NCBI RefSeq assembly: GCF_021568905.1
Contig: NZ_JAKGSB010000001.1
Coordinates: forward strand, 62,001 to 126,000
Length of the DNA stretch: 64,000 nt
Source: Zavarzinia marina
Lineage (GTDB): Bacteria; Pseudomonadota; Alphaproteobacteria; Zavarziniales; Zavarziniaceae
Reading direction: 5' to 3'
The translations under genes were made by a program, and so were the position numbers. Each line of letters starts with the position of its first letter. Positions within the stretch are counted from its first letter, which is position 1. The notes under the pieces are model-generated. The model searched no databases and was not told the DNA's origin. It worked only from the letters and a program-made list of their open reading frames with translations. Positions 43,090 through 51,871 of the stretch are shown here, in pieces.

Positions 43090-44202
43090 TCAACCCGCCT
43101 TTGGCTTGCGGATGGTCTTGCCGGCCCAGGGCCGGGGGGGTACGTCGAAGGCTTTCTTGATGGCGGCGAGGCGCTTCAGGCTGAAATCGGCGCGGTCGCG
43201 CAAGCCCCGCAGGATCGCCGCGATCAGGGCGGGCGTCGGCCGGGCATCGATGAAATGCCTCGGCATTTCGGGGCCCCATTGATAGATGCTCTCCTTGCCC
43301 GTGACGTGATAGCGGGTCGGATAATCGGCATCTAGAACGTCGCCGTCGGCGTAATGCTCGACCGCGAAGCCGGCGGGATCGAAGTGATAGTCGAAGACCT
43401 GGGACCCCAGGATGTGACGCCCCACGCCCCAGTTCTGCACCCAGCCCCGGCGCAGCAGATATTCCCCGCCCAGCGCCACCGCATCGAGATCCAGTGTCTC
43501 GAAGGCGGCATGGTCGTAGTGATCGCGCGGGCCGGCGGCGATGACCACCGTATGGTGATCGGCGGGATCGGCGCCCCGGTCGCAGCGCAGGAAGGCCAGC
43601 ACCGGCTCGTGGCTCCTGGGCAGCACCTCGACGTCGCTGGCGATCAGGCCGAAGGTCTCGACGTACCAATTGGCGTTCCGCGCGAATTCCTGACGCTGCA
43701 TCACCACATGACCCAGGCGGAAGACCTCGGCGGGCTCGGGGATGGCGGGCTGGGGCGCGTTCACCCGCCGCTTGTCGCCCGGGAAATTCCAGACGCGCGG
43801 CCTGCGATGGGGCAGGGGCGGCAGATCGGCGAGACCATGCACGACCTCGACCGGAAAGCCGGAGGGATCGGTCAGGCGCACCAGATGCCCGCCGCCGGGA
43901 CCCGGATTCTCCAGAACCTCGGCGCCATGAGCGGCCGCAAGAGTCGCAAGATCATCGGCGCTCGCGGCGCGTAGCCCAAGCGCCAAAAAGCCGTCATGGG
44001 GCGCGCGTTCGACGATCAGGCAATGATGCTGCGGCATCACGCCCCGGAAATGGACCGTGTCCGCCGACCGGGCGACGACGGTCAGGCCGAAATCCCGGAA
44101 ATAACGCGTGGCACGCTCGAGGTCGCGGCGGCCGAAGCGCAGATAGGCGATGTCGGCGATCCTGACCAGGGGCTGGGCCGCGCGCGGGCTGAAGCGGGTC
44201 AT
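43090..44202 (-). CDS. Extradiol ring-cleavage dioxygenase (VOC, type I)
   Basis: The 370-aa two-module VOC protein opens an aromatic diol next to the hydroxyls. The N-terminal module (IADIAYLRFGRRDLERATRYFRDFGLTVV) lacks metal ligands. The C-terminal module has FRLGHVVMQR (His), DHYDHAAFETLDLDAV (His) and GFAVEHYADGD (Glu), the 2-His-1-carboxylate Fe(II) site. The C-terminus has a basic extra tail. The start overlaps the acyl-CoA synthetase stop (ATGA). Confidence 0.87.
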   Translation of the reverse strand: MTRFSPRAAQPLVRIADIAYLRFGRRDLERATRYFRDFGLTVVARSADTVHFRGVMPQHHCLIVERAPHDGFLALGLRAASADDLATLAAAHGAEVLENPGPGGGHLVRLTDPSGFPVEVVHGLADLPPLPHRRPRVWNFPGDKRRVNAPQPAIPEPAEVFRLGHVVMQRQEFARNANWYVETFGLIASDVEVLPRSHEPVLAFLRCDRGADPADHHTVVIAAGPRDHYDHAAFETLDLDAVALGGEYLLRRGWVQNWGVGRHILGSQVFDYHFDPAGFAVEHYADGDVLDADYPTRYHVTGKESIYQWGPEMPRHFIDARPTPALIAAILRGLRDRADFSLKRLAAIKKAFDVPPRPWAGKTIRKPKAG

Positions 44203-46094
44203 GCGGCGAACTCCGTCGCGAAGGCATAGCGCCCGAGGGCGGTCTTCAGGGCGCCGGCATCGGGCCCTGCGTCGATCCTTGCCAGCAGCCCGCGACGCGC
44301 GTCCTGCACCACGGCGAGCGTAGCCAGCGCAATTCCGGCATCGGCGGCCTCCCGGCGCACCACATCCTCGATCTCGCGCATCGCCAGGGCGGGTTTGAAG
44401 ATCTTGCCGACGCCGGTGGTAGGCATGGTCTCGACGACATGGACCGCCTTCGGCCAGGCCGCGCGCTCGGGGATATGGCCGGTCGCGAAGTCCAGCAGGT
44501 CGGGGGCGGCGGCGCCGGCCTTCAACTGGACATAGGCGACCGGCACCTCGCCGGCATGGGCATCCGGCCGGCCGATGGCGGCGGCCAGCGCGACGGCGGG
44601 ATGCAGGTGCAGGGCTTCCTCGATCACCTTGGGGTCGATGTTGTGGCCGCCCCGGATGATCAATTCCTTCTTGCGGCCGGTCAGCCAGAAGTAACCATCC
44701 GCATCCTGGCGCGCGAGATCGCCGGTATTGAGCCAGCGCCGCCCGTCATGCTCGATCCAGAGCCCCTTGTCGTGGGCGGGGTCGAGATAGCCGGCGAAGA
44801 CGTTCGGCCCTTCGATCGCGAGGACACCGGCCTCGTCGGTCGCGGCTTCGCGGATGACGCTGCCGTCGTCGCCCAGAATCAGCACGCGCATGTCCTGATA
44901 GGGATAGCGGATGCCGATGGAGCCCACGCGGGCCGGCGCCCCCGGCGGGTTGCAGGCGGAGGCACAGGCGCCCTCGGTCAGGCCGTAACCTTCGAGGATG
45001 CGGACGCCGGTGCGTTCCTGAAAGGCGCGGAACAATTCGACCGGCATGGGCGCCGCGCCGCAGAGCGCGAAATCGAGGCTGGATATGTCGTCGCCGTCGA
45101 CCGGCACCTGAAGCAGCGCGGAATAGACCGTGGGCACGCCCGAAAAGGCGTTCAGGCGATAATGCGCGACCAGTTTCCAGAAGGTCTTGATCACCCCCTC
45201 GCCCCGATAGCCCTGGGGCGTGCCCATGACGACATGGGCGCCGCGCGACCAGGGGGCGAGGCCGGTGACGAGCTGGCCGTTCACATGGAACAGCGGCAGG
45301 CCGCAGAACACGGTCTTGCCCGGGGCGAAGCCGGCGTCGACGAAGCTGGTCATGGCCCAGGCGTCGAAACTCTCCGAAAAATGCGTGCGGCGCGCGATCT
45401 TGGGCAGGCCCGTGGTGCCGCCGGTGCAGAAATAGGATGAGATGTCGCCGGGCCCCGGCGGCTCGAAATTCAGGGCATCCCCCCGCTCCCGTGCCAGTTC
45501 GCGGCCGAAATCCAGCACCGGCACGGCAGCCGTCGGCGGGCGAAGGCGGTGCGTGGCGCGCAGCATCAGGCCGGCGGTGCCCGGGATATGGGGCCCCATG
45601 CCGACCGCCAGGATACCGCGCAGGCCCGGCACCTCGGCGGCGGCGGTGCTGGCCTTCCGCCACAGGTCGGTGCCCGGCGTCGGTGCCAGCGTGACCAGCC
45701 ATCGGGCACGGCCGGCCTTCAGCAGGTCGGCGATCTGCGCCGCTTCCAGCAGGGGATTGACGGCGAAGACGATGCCCGCGGCTTCCCCGCCCCAGATGGT
45801 CAGATGGGTCTCGGGCAGGTTGGGCAGCACGAAGGCGACGACGTCGCCGCGCCCGATGCCGAGGCGGCGGAACATGTTGGCGGCGCGGTTCACGTCGCGC
45901 ATCAGGTCGCGGAAGCGCCACACGCGGGGTTTCGCGAAATCCCGGGTGCGCGCGAAGAACGACAACGCGGGGGCGTCGGGCGAAAGCCGGGCGCCCGCCG
46001 CCAGCATGGCATAGGTGGTCGGCGGGATCGCACGGTCCGAAAGGGGCACGCGCTCGATCGCATGGATGTCGGCGAGGGTGCGGACGTCGGGCAT
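44199..46094 (-). CDS. Acyl-CoA synthetase (AMP-dependent ligase)
   Basis: The 631-aa ANL-superfamily enzyme has the P-loop-like SSYFCTGGTTGLPKIARRTH, GVPTVYSALLQVP, EGYGLTEGACASACNPP, LNTGDLARQDADGYFWLTGRKKELIIRGGHNIDP and the catalytic Lys in PTTGVGKIFKPAL. The start at 46094 (MPDVRTLADIHAIERV) is 2 bases after the tetR stop; the open frame upstream belongs to tetR in another frame. It activates a carboxylate, maybe the side chain of the aromatic substrate. Confidence 0.88.
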   Translation of the reverse strand: MPDVRTLADIHAIERVPLSDRAIPPTTYAMLAAGARLSPDAPALSFFARTRDFAKPRVWRFRDLMRDVNRAANMFRRLGIGRGDVVAFVLPNLPETHLTIWGGEAAGIVFAVNPLLEAAQIADLLKAGRARWLVTLAPTPGTDLWRKASTAAAEVPGLRGILAVGMGPHIPGTAGLMLRATHRLRPPTAAVPVLDFGRELARERGDALNFEPPGPGDISSYFCTGGTTGLPKIARRTHFSESFDAWAMTSFVDAGFAPGKTVFCGLPLFHVNGQLVTGLAPWSRGAHVVMGTPQGYRGEGVIKTFWKLVAHYRLNAFSGVPTVYSALLQVPVDGDDISSLDFALCGAAPMPVELFRAFQERTGVRILEGYGLTEGACASACNPPGAPARVGSIGIRYPYQDMRVLILGDDGSVIREAATDEAGVLAIEGPNVFAGYLDPAHDKGLWIEHDGRRWLNTGDLARQDADGYFWLTGRKKELIIRGGHNIDPKVIEEALHLHPAVALAAAIGRPDAHAGEVPVAYVQLKAGAAAPDLLDFATGHIPERAAWPKAVHVVETMPTTGVGKIFKPALAMREIEDVVRREAADAGIALATLAVVQDARRGLLARIDAGPDAGALKTALGRYAFATEFAA

Positions 46095-46096
46095 GG

Positions 46097-46714
46097 TCAG
46101 GCCGGCAGTTCGGGCAGGGGCGGCAGGTCGGCGGCGGCGATGCGGCGTGCCTCTTCCGCCTCGATGCCGATGGCGCGCAGTACCAGTTCGGCGGCATCCG
46201 CGCCCGCGTCGCGCCAGGTGCGGTGGCCTTCCAGCACCATGAACATGCCGGACAGGCCGACACTGGCGATCATGGCGACGACCGAGGGCACCTGTTCCGG
46301 CCGGAAGCTGTAGCGCCCGCCGTCGAGACCGGCGGCGAGGTCGCGCAGGGGATAGCCCTCCCACATCTGGCGCAGCGCCGCCGTGGTCATGGCGAAGCGG
46401 ACGATGAAGCGGCCCCAATGGGGTTCGTCATGGGCGCGGCGGATGAACAGGCGGAGTCCATTGGCGAGCCGCGCCGCCGGATCCTCGACCGCGCTGAAGC
46501 TGAGGTTCACGCGCTCGTGCATTTCCGCGCCCAGGCGCTCGGCCACGGTCTGGAACAGGGATCCGGGGTCGGGAAGATTGTTGTAGACCGTGCCCCGCGC
46601 GATGCCGGCGGCCCGCGCCAGATCGCGCACGGTCACCTGTTCGCTGCCCTGTTCGGAGAACAGGCGAAGGGCGGCGTCATGGATGCGGGCCTGGGCAGCG
46701 GACAGAGGGTGCAC
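46097..46714 (-). CDS. TetR-family regulator of the aromatic operon
   Basis: The 205-aa protein has an N-terminal HTH (IHDAALRLFSEQGSEQVTVRDLARAAGIARGTVYNNLPDPGSLFQTVAERLG) and a helical ligand domain. The start is the GTG at 46714, with GAGAGAAC in front. A 20-base palindrome lies 20 bases upstream, and four catabolic genes follow without a gap for a promoter, so it probably represses its own operon. Confidence 0.87.
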   Translation of the reverse strand: MHPLSAAQARIHDAALRLFSEQGSEQVTVRDLARAAGIARGTVYNNLPDPGSLFQTVAERLGAEMHERVNLSFSAVEDPAARLANGLRLFIRRAHDEPHWGRFIVRFAMTTAALRQMWEGYPLRDLAAGLDGGRYSFRPEQVPSVVAMIASVGLSGMFMVLEGHRTWRDAGADAAELVLRAIGIEAEEARRIAAADLPPLPELPA

Positions 46715-46733
46715 GTGTTCTCTCGCGTCATTA

Positions 46734-46753
46734 ATTGAACATATGTGTTCAAT
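46734..46753. promoter_or_regulatory. Palindromic TetR operator
   Basis: ATTGAACA-TATG-TGTTCAAT has perfect 8-base arms and sits directly before the tetR-led operon, after the MFS gene end. AT-rich composition marks it as a promoter/operator region. Confidence 0.75.
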
Positions 46754-46784
46754 AATGCGCGGATGCGGCCCAAGTCAAGGGGAT

Positions 46785-48005
46785 TCAGGCAATGGGGGGC
46801 CGGGATCGGGAGAGGCCGGCGGCGAACCAGAAGGCGACGGCAAGCACGGCGGCGCCGGCGATCATGGCGGCCAATACGGGGCCGTAGCTGCCGCCCGCGT
46901 GCCACAACAGGGCTGCGCCGGCCGGTGCCAGGGCGCGGGCGACGAGCCCCGGCGCCGCCAGCAACCCGTTGACGGCGCCATAGGAATCGCGGGTCACCAT
47001 TTCGGGCACCGCCATGCCGCGCACGATGGTCATGATGCCGTTGGCGGCGCCATAGAGGGCGGCCGCCAGCGCCGCCGTGGCGAAGACGGGCGGCAGCATC
47101 GCCAGCAGGCCGAGGGCGAGGGGGAAGACGGGCACCACGAAGGCGCCGATGCGCCGGACGGAGGCCCGGGGCGCCAGGGTCCAGATCGCGATCCGGCCCG
47201 CCACCTGGGCCGGCCCGATCACCGCCATGGCGGCGACGGTGGCGCCGGTATCGAAGCCCTGTTCCGCCAGCAGGGGATAGAGATGGAAGGTGAAGGCGGA
47301 GAAGGTGGCGGCATAGGCGGTGAAGGCGAAGGCGAGGGCCCAGAAGGCCGGAATCCGCGTGACGCGCGGGCGCGGCGGGGCCGCCGAGCCGCGCGCCGCA
47401 TGGGGCGTCGGCGCATCCAGCCGGCGGTCGATGACGGCGGCATAGAGCCCGGCGCAGATCGTGGCGTTGACGAGGCCCAGCACCAGCAGCGTGTCGCGCC
47501 AGCCGATCCGGTCGAGCAGGAATTGCACCAGCGGAATGAACACGGTCGAGGCGAAACCGCCCCAAAGGGTCAGGGCGGTGATGCCGGCCCGCGCCTCCAG
47601 CGCGCCGGTGCGCCGGGCCACCACGGCGAAGGCGGGTTCGTAGAGCGTCGCCGCCTGAAGGGTGCCGAGGCCGGCGATCGCGACGTAGAAGAGGACGAGA
47701 CCGTCGATCCGCGACCACAGAAGGAAGAGGGCGCCGGCCAGCAGGGAACCGAGACTCATCACCACCCGTCCATGGCCCCGGTCGACGGCGACGCCGACCG
47801 GCCAGGCGGCAAGGCCCGCCAGCAGCAGGCCCACGGTGGCGGCGCCATAGAGCGTGGCCTTCGACCAGCCGAGGTCCGCCTCCATGGCGGTGGCGATCTG
47901 GGGGAACGAATAATAGATCGAACCCCAGGAACAGATCTGCGCGATGCCGAGGCCGGTGATGAAGCCGAAGGCGCGGCGCGGGGCGATACTGTCGGGCGCC
48001 GCCAT
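46785..48005 (-). CDS. MFS transporter at the end of the arsenic operon
   Basis: The 406-aa major facilitator has 12 predicted helices, a central loop of about 30 residues (RRLDAPTPHAARGSAAPPRPRVTR) and DRGHGRVVMSLG after TM2 (the usual D-R-x-G-R-R loop). The ATG at 48005 overlaps the flavoprotein stop (TGATG). MFS carriers paired with ArsO-like flavoproteins in ars operons are thought to export modified or organic arsenicals; that is context-based here. Confidence 0.8.
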   Translation of the reverse strand: MAAPDSIAPRRAFGFITGLGIAQICSWGSIYYSFPQIATAMEADLGWSKATLYGAATVGLLLAGLAAWPVGVAVDRGHGRVVMSLGSLLAGALFLLWSRIDGLVLFYVAIAGLGTLQAATLYEPAFAVVARRTGALEARAGITALTLWGGFASTVFIPLVQFLLDRIGWRDTLLVLGLVNATICAGLYAAVIDRRLDAPTPHAARGSAAPPRPRVTRIPAFWALAFAFTAYAATFSAFTFHLYPLLAEQGFDTGATVAAMAVIGPAQVAGRIAIWTLAPRASVRRIGAFVVPVFPLALGLLAMLPPVFATAALAAALYGAANGIMTIVRGMAVPEMVTRDSYGAVNGLLAAPGLVARALAPAGAALLWHAGGSYGPVLAAMIAGAAVLAVAFWFAAGLSRSRPPIA

Positions 48006-49318
48006 CACGCCGCCGTGCCGCAGCAGGATGTCGCCTTGGGCGCGTCGCGGACGGGGGCCGCCGGCCCGCCGTTGCAGACGCCGGTTTCGGGCAGCACCAG
48101 TTCGACCCGGCTCGCCGCCGCATGATCGCCCGCGATCTCGGCGACGATGGAGCGGACCTGTTCGTGCCCCGTCGCCATCAGGAAGGTCGGGGCCCTTCCA
48201 TAGGATTTGGCGCCGGCGACATAGAAGCCGGCCTCGGGATGGGCGAGTTCGCGCGCGCCATGGGGCGGGACCGTGCCGCAGGAATGAAGATTGGGATCGA
48301 TCAGCGGGGCCAGCGCCGGCGGCGCCTCCACGACGGGATCGAGCGCGACGCGCAATTCCCGCGCCAGCGACAGATCCGGCCGAAAGCCGGTGGCGACGAC
48401 GATACGGTCGACCGCGAGCCGGATCGGGGTTTCGCCCTGGCGCGCCTCGACCGTCAGCCCGTCACCATCGCGGGCGATGGCTTCCGCCGCGAAGGGGGCG
48501 AGAAGCGTCACCGCGCCGGTCTCGATGGCACGGAGAGCGGCGGTGCCGAGGTTGCCGCGCTCGGGCAATTGATCGTTCAGGCCGCCGCCGAGCAGGCGCT
48601 CGATCCCCGGCCGACGCAGCGCCCAGGTAACGCGTGTCGTTGCCACCTCCTCACGCAGGCGCAGCAGGTCGAGAACGACGTTGATCGCGGAATGGCCGCC
48701 GCCGACCACCAGCACATGGCGCCCGGCATGGCGATCCCGGTCACGGCCGAGAACATCGGGCAGGCCATGGGCGATGCGGTCCGCCGCCGCCGCCTCGCCC
48801 GGCACGGCCAGACCGTCGACGCCCATCGGGTTCGGCCGCGTCCAGGTGCCGCTGGCGTCGATCACGGCCCGGGCGAGGCTGCGGCGCTCGATCCCGGCGG
48901 CGTCGCGCCAGACGACCGCGAAGGGCGCGGCGTCCCGGCCGTCGTCCCTGGCCTTGTCGCGGCCAAGGCGCGTCACCGCCACGACCCGCGCCCCCAGCCG
49001 CAGGTGCGGGGCCATGCCCGGCAGGGCGGCCAGCGGCGCCAGATAGCGTTCGACGACATCCCGGCCCGTCGGCACGCCATCCGCGTCGGGCGCGTGCCAG
49101 CCGGCGGCGGCGAGCAGCCGGCGCGCGGCACCGTCGACGTTGAATCGCCAGGGCGAGAACAGGCGGACGTGGCCCCAGTCGCGGACGGCATGGCCCACGG
49201 CGGGCCCGGCCTCGAAGACGAGCGGCGTCAGCCCGCGTTCGACGAGATGCGACGCGGCGGCGAGACCGACCGGGCCTGCCCCGATCACGGCGACGGGGAG
49301 TTCGGCGAAATTCGTCAT
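48005..49318 (-). CDS. FAD/NAD(P)-dependent flavoprotein, ArsO-like
   Basis: The 437-aa flavoprotein has an FAD motif (VAVIGAGPVGLAAASHLVERG), an NAD(P) motif (HVLVVGGGHSAINVVLDLLRL) and a terminal ATG-type motif (TFLMATGHEQVRSI), like flavin monooxygenases and ArsO. The C-terminal tail has CNGG and SCCGTAA, extra cysteines that may bind As(III). ATG 49318 was chosen because GGAAGGA lies just upstream; 49336 is possible. A dyad at 49334 suggests its own ArsR-controlled promoter. Confidence 0.75.
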   Translation of the reverse strand: MTNFAELPVAVIGAGPVGLAAASHLVERGLTPLVFEAGPAVGHAVRDWGHVRLFSPWRFNVDGAARRLLAAAGWHAPDADGVPTGRDVVERYLAPLAALPGMAPHLRLGARVVAVTRLGRDKARDDGRDAAPFAVVWRDAAGIERRSLARAVIDASGTWTRPNPMGVDGLAVPGEAAAADRIAHGLPDVLGRDRDRHAGRHVLVVGGGHSAINVVLDLLRLREEVATTRVTWALRRPGIERLLGGGLNDQLPERGNLGTAALRAIETGAVTLLAPFAAEAIARDGDGLTVEARQGETPIRLAVDRIVVATGFRPDLSLARELRVALDPVVEAPPALAPLIDPNLHSCGTVPPHGARELAHPEAGFYVAGAKSYGRAPTFLMATGHEQVRSIVAEIAGDHAAASRVELVLPETGVCNGGPAAPVRDAPKATSCCGTAA

Positions 49319-49333
49319 CTTCGGTCCTTCCGG

Positions 49334-49349
49334 CATAATGGAAATTATG
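49334..49349. promoter_or_regulatory. Dyad before the flavoprotein gene, possible ArsR site
   Basis: CATAAT-GGAA-ATTATG has perfect 6-base arms and lies just upstream of the flavoprotein start. It shares GGAAAT/ATTTCC with the dyad at the arsR start. Confidence 0.45.
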
Positions 49350-49370
49350 AAAACGAAAATTCGCGCCCGT

Positions 49371-49688
49371 TCATGCGGCGCTCTCGCGCGTGTCGCAGCG
49401 GCCTTCGTCGGCGCAGCATTCGTCCGTCAGGAAGCCGACGAGGGCATTCATCGCGGGATAATGGGCACGGCAGATGAGCACCGTCGACTGCCGTTCCTGG
49501 GTCACGAGCCCCGTCGACACCAGACGCTTCAGATGGTGCGACAGGGTCGAGGCCGGAATGTTCAGGCGTTCCTGAAGGCTGCCGACGGGCAGGCCGGCGG
49601 CGCCGGCCCGCACCAGATGGCGATAGAGGTCGAGGCGGCGGGCATTGCCCAGGGCCTCGAGCTGCGGGGCGATTATTTCCGTATTCAT
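49371..49688 (-). CDS. arsR: ArsR-family arsenite-responsive repressor
   Basis: The 105-aa winged-helix SmtB/ArsR protein has the HTH IPASTLSHHLKRLVSTGLVTQERQS. It lacks the C-V-C site of the E. coli type. Instead Cys91, Cys92 and Cys98 at the C-terminus form CC-x5-C, the As(III) site known for Acidithiobacillus ferrooxidans ArsR. It should release DNA on binding arsenite. It lies in the middle of the operon, not at the front. Confidence 0.9.
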   Translation of the reverse strand: MNTEIIAPQLEALGNARRLDLYRHLVRAGAAGLPVGSLQERLNIPASTLSHHLKRLVSTGLVTQERQSTVLICRAHYPAMNALVGFLTDECCADEGRCDTRESAA

Positions 49689-49708
49689 GGAAATATGATC
49701 CGCCCCGC
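49664..49708. promoter_or_regulatory. Dyad spanning the arsR start codon
   Basis: GCGGGGCGATTATTTCC (49664-49680) faces GGAAATATGATCCGCCCCGC (49689-49708), complementary except for three extra bases. The arsR ATG lies in the 8-base gap. It could be an autoregulatory operator or an mRNA hairpin that masks the start. Confidence 0.55.
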
Positions 49709-49721
49709 CATCGGTTCGGTC

Positions 49722-49757
49722 AAGCCATTATTTCGAAAAAAATCGAAATAATGGCTT
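49722..49757. repeat. 15-bp perfect inverted repeat after acr3
   Basis: Arms 49722-49736 and 49743-49757 are exactly complementary around AAAAAA (TTTTTT on the operon strand). The outer end meets the acr3 stop codon. It may be a terminator/attenuator or an operator between acr3 and arsR. Confidence 0.75.
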
Positions 49758-50782
49758 CAAGCCCGTCCGGCCTCGTACCAATGCTTGCTGCGGTTCACCA
49801 GGGCGACGACGCTGAGCATGACGGGCACTTCGATCAGCACGCCGACCACGGTGGCAAGCGCCGCACCCGACTGGAAGCCGAACAGGCTGATGGCGGCGGC
49901 GACCGCCAGTTCGAAGAAGTTGGATGCCCCGATCAGCGCCGAGGGCCCGGCGACGCAATGGGCTTCCCCGGCCATCCGGTTCAGCAGATAGGCGAGGCCC
50001 GAATTGAAATAGACCTGGATCAGGATCGGCACCGCCAGCAGGGCGATGACCAGGGGCTGGGCCAGGATCTGTTCGCCCTGAAAGCCGAACAGCAGCACGA
50101 GCGTCGCCAGCAGCGCGACGAGCGAGAGCGGCTGCACGACCGCGAGGAAACGGTCGAGGGCGCCGCCGCCCCGGGCCAGCAGGCCCCGGCGCAGCACCTG
50201 TGCCGCGATCACCGGCACCACGATATAGAGGGCGACCGAGAGAACCAGCGTGTCCCAGGGCACGGTGATGGCCGAAAGCCCGAGGAGGAAGGCGACGATC
50301 GGGGCGAAGGCGACGATCATGATCACGTCGTTCAGCGCCACCTGGGACAGGGTGAAGACCGGCTCCCCCTTGGTCAGGCTGGACCAGATGAAGACCATGG
50401 CGGTGCAGGGCGCCGCCGCCAGGATGATGAGACCTGCAATGTAGCTCTCGATCTGGTCGGCCGGCAGCAGGTCGCGGAACAGGAAGCCGATGAACAGCCA
50501 GCCGAGGAAGGCCATCGAAAAGGGCTTCACCGCCCAATTGACGAAGAGGGTGACGCCGATGCCGCGCCAGTGCCGCGTCACCTGGCCGAGGGCGGCGAAA
50601 TCGATCTTCACCAGCATGGGCACGATCATCAGCCAGATCAGCACGGCGACCGGCAGGTTGACGCGCGCGATCTCCGCCGCGCCGATCATATGGAAGACAC
50701 CCGGCATGACATGGCCGAGCGCGATGCCGGCGACGATGCAGAGGGCGACCCAGAGGGTCAGGTAACGCTCGAACACGGACAT
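49757..50782 (-). CDS. acr3: ACR3-family arsenite efflux permease
   Basis: The 341-aa protein has 10 predicted helices of the BASS/ACR3 fold. The essential Cys is in ILAAAPCTAMVFIWSSLTKGEP. Other marks are VNWAVKPFSMAFLGWLFIG and PSALIGASNFFELAVAAAISLFG. It exports arsenite produced by the two arsenate reductases encoded just upstream. Its start is 9 bases after the arsC stop. Confidence 0.93.
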   Translation of the reverse strand: MSVFERYLTLWVALCIVAGIALGHVMPGVFHMIGAAEIARVNLPVAVLIWLMIVPMLVKIDFAALGQVTRHWRGIGVTLFVNWAVKPFSMAFLGWLFIGFLFRDLLPADQIESYIAGLIILAAAPCTAMVFIWSSLTKGEPVFTLSQVALNDVIMIVAFAPIVAFLLGLSAITVPWDTLVLSVALYIVVPVIAAQVLRRGLLARGGGALDRFLAVVQPLSLVALLATLVLLFGFQGEQILAQPLVIALLAVPILIQVYFNSGLAYLLNRMAGEAHCVAGPSALIGASNFFELAVAAAISLFGFQSGAALATVVGVLIEVPVMLSVVALVNRSKHWYEAGRA

Positions 50783-50791
50783 GGAAACCTC

Positions 50792-51220
50792 TCAGGCAGA
50801 AACGCGCCGACCATCGGCATCCAATATGACCTCGCCGTCCTCCTTGCGGAACATGCCGGGTCCCGGCGGCGGCAGAAGGTCGAGAACGGTCTCGGACGGG
50901 CGGCACAGTCGGACCCCCAGGGGGCTCACCACGATCGGCCGGTTCAGGAGGATCGGGTGGGCCGCCACGGCGTCGAGCAGGGCGTCGTCGTCGAGATCGG
51001 GATCGTCCAGCCCGAGTTCGTCGAAAGGCGTGCCCTTGCGCCTGAGAACGTCCCGAAGCGGCACGCCCATGCGCGCCACCAGGTTGCGGACCATGATACG
51101 GCTGGGCGGTGATTTCAGATATTCGACGACATGGGGTTCGACACCGCAATGCCGGATCAGCGCCAGCGTGTTGCGCGACGTGCCGCAGGCCGGGTTGTGA
51201 TAGATGACGACATCCACCAT
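50792..51220 (-). CDS. arsC: Arsenate reductase, glutaredoxin-coupled type
   Basis: The 142-aa ArsC of the Spx/ArsC fold has catalytic Cys12 in YHNPACGTSRN, followed by YLKSPPSR, and RPIVVSPLGVRLCRPSE with the Arg residues that bind arsenate. It reduces arsenate using glutathione and glutaredoxin. The ATG at 51220 overlaps the stop of the other arsenate reductase (TGATG). Confidence 0.92.
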   Translation of the reverse strand: MVDVVIYHNPACGTSRNTLALIRHCGVEPHVVEYLKSPPSRIMVRNLVARMGVPLRDVLRRKGTPFDELGLDDPDLDDDALLDAVAAHPILLNRPIVVSPLGVRLCRPSETVLDLLPPPGPGMFRKEDGEVILDADGRRVSA

Positions 51221-51747
51221 CAGGCGCTCTTCGCCGGGGCCGTCGTCGATCCTTCGCCCTCGCCGATCGCGCGCAGCCTTGCCGTCAGGCTGAGGCGGTC
51301 CAGGCTCGCCAGGGGCAGCGCCGTGAAGGCCGTGATCCGGTTGCGCAGGTGGCGGAAGGCGGTGACGAAGGCGCGCTCGCGCTCCAGGTCGGTGCCGGTC
51401 GCGGCGGCGGGATCGTCGATGCCCCAATGGGCGGTCATCGGCTGGCCGGGCCAGATCGGGCAGACCTCGCCGGCGGCGTTGTCGCAGACGGTAAAGACGA
51501 AATCCATGACCGGTGCACCCTCCACCGCGAATTCCGACCATGACTTGGAGCGCAGGCCGACGGCCGGATATTCGTAGCTTTCGAGCACGTGAAGCGCCAG
51601 CGGATTGACCTCGCCCTTCGGCATGCTGCCGGCGGAAAAGGCGCGGAAGCGCCCCGCGCCGTCCCGCGCGAGAATCGCTTCCGCCATGATCGAGCGGGCC
51701 GAATTCCCCGTGCAGAGGAACAGCACGTTCCGGGTTTCATATGACAT
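51220..51747 (-). CDS. Arsenate reductase, thioredoxin-coupled (LMW phosphatase) type
   Basis: The 175-aa protein has the low-molecular-weight tyrosine phosphatase fold: P-loop Cys12 in FLCTGNSARS, and Cys88 and Cys95 in TVCDNAAGEVCPIW. This is the Cys10/82/89 triad of Staphylococcus pI258 ArsC with the same C-x6-C spacing. It is first in the operon. The AT-rich 124 bases upstream (51748-51871) probably hold the ars promoter. Confidence 0.92.
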   Translation of the reverse strand: MSYETRNVLFLCTGNSARSIMAEAILARDGAGRFRAFSAGSMPKGEVNPLALHVLESYEYPAVGLRSKSWSEFAVEGAPVMDFVFTVCDNAAGEVCPIWPGQPMTAHWGIDDPAAATGTDLERERAFVTAFRHLRNRITAFTALPLASLDRLSLTARLRAIGEGEGSTTAPAKSA

Positions 51748-51871
51748 GGCGGCCTCTTGTGGCGGAGGAACGGGAGCGCCTCGGCAGCGAGGACGGAACC
51801 CGTTAATATCATATGTCTAGAATAATAGAAATAAAATATGCGCTCCGGCCGAGACCCGGGCCGACGCCCGC

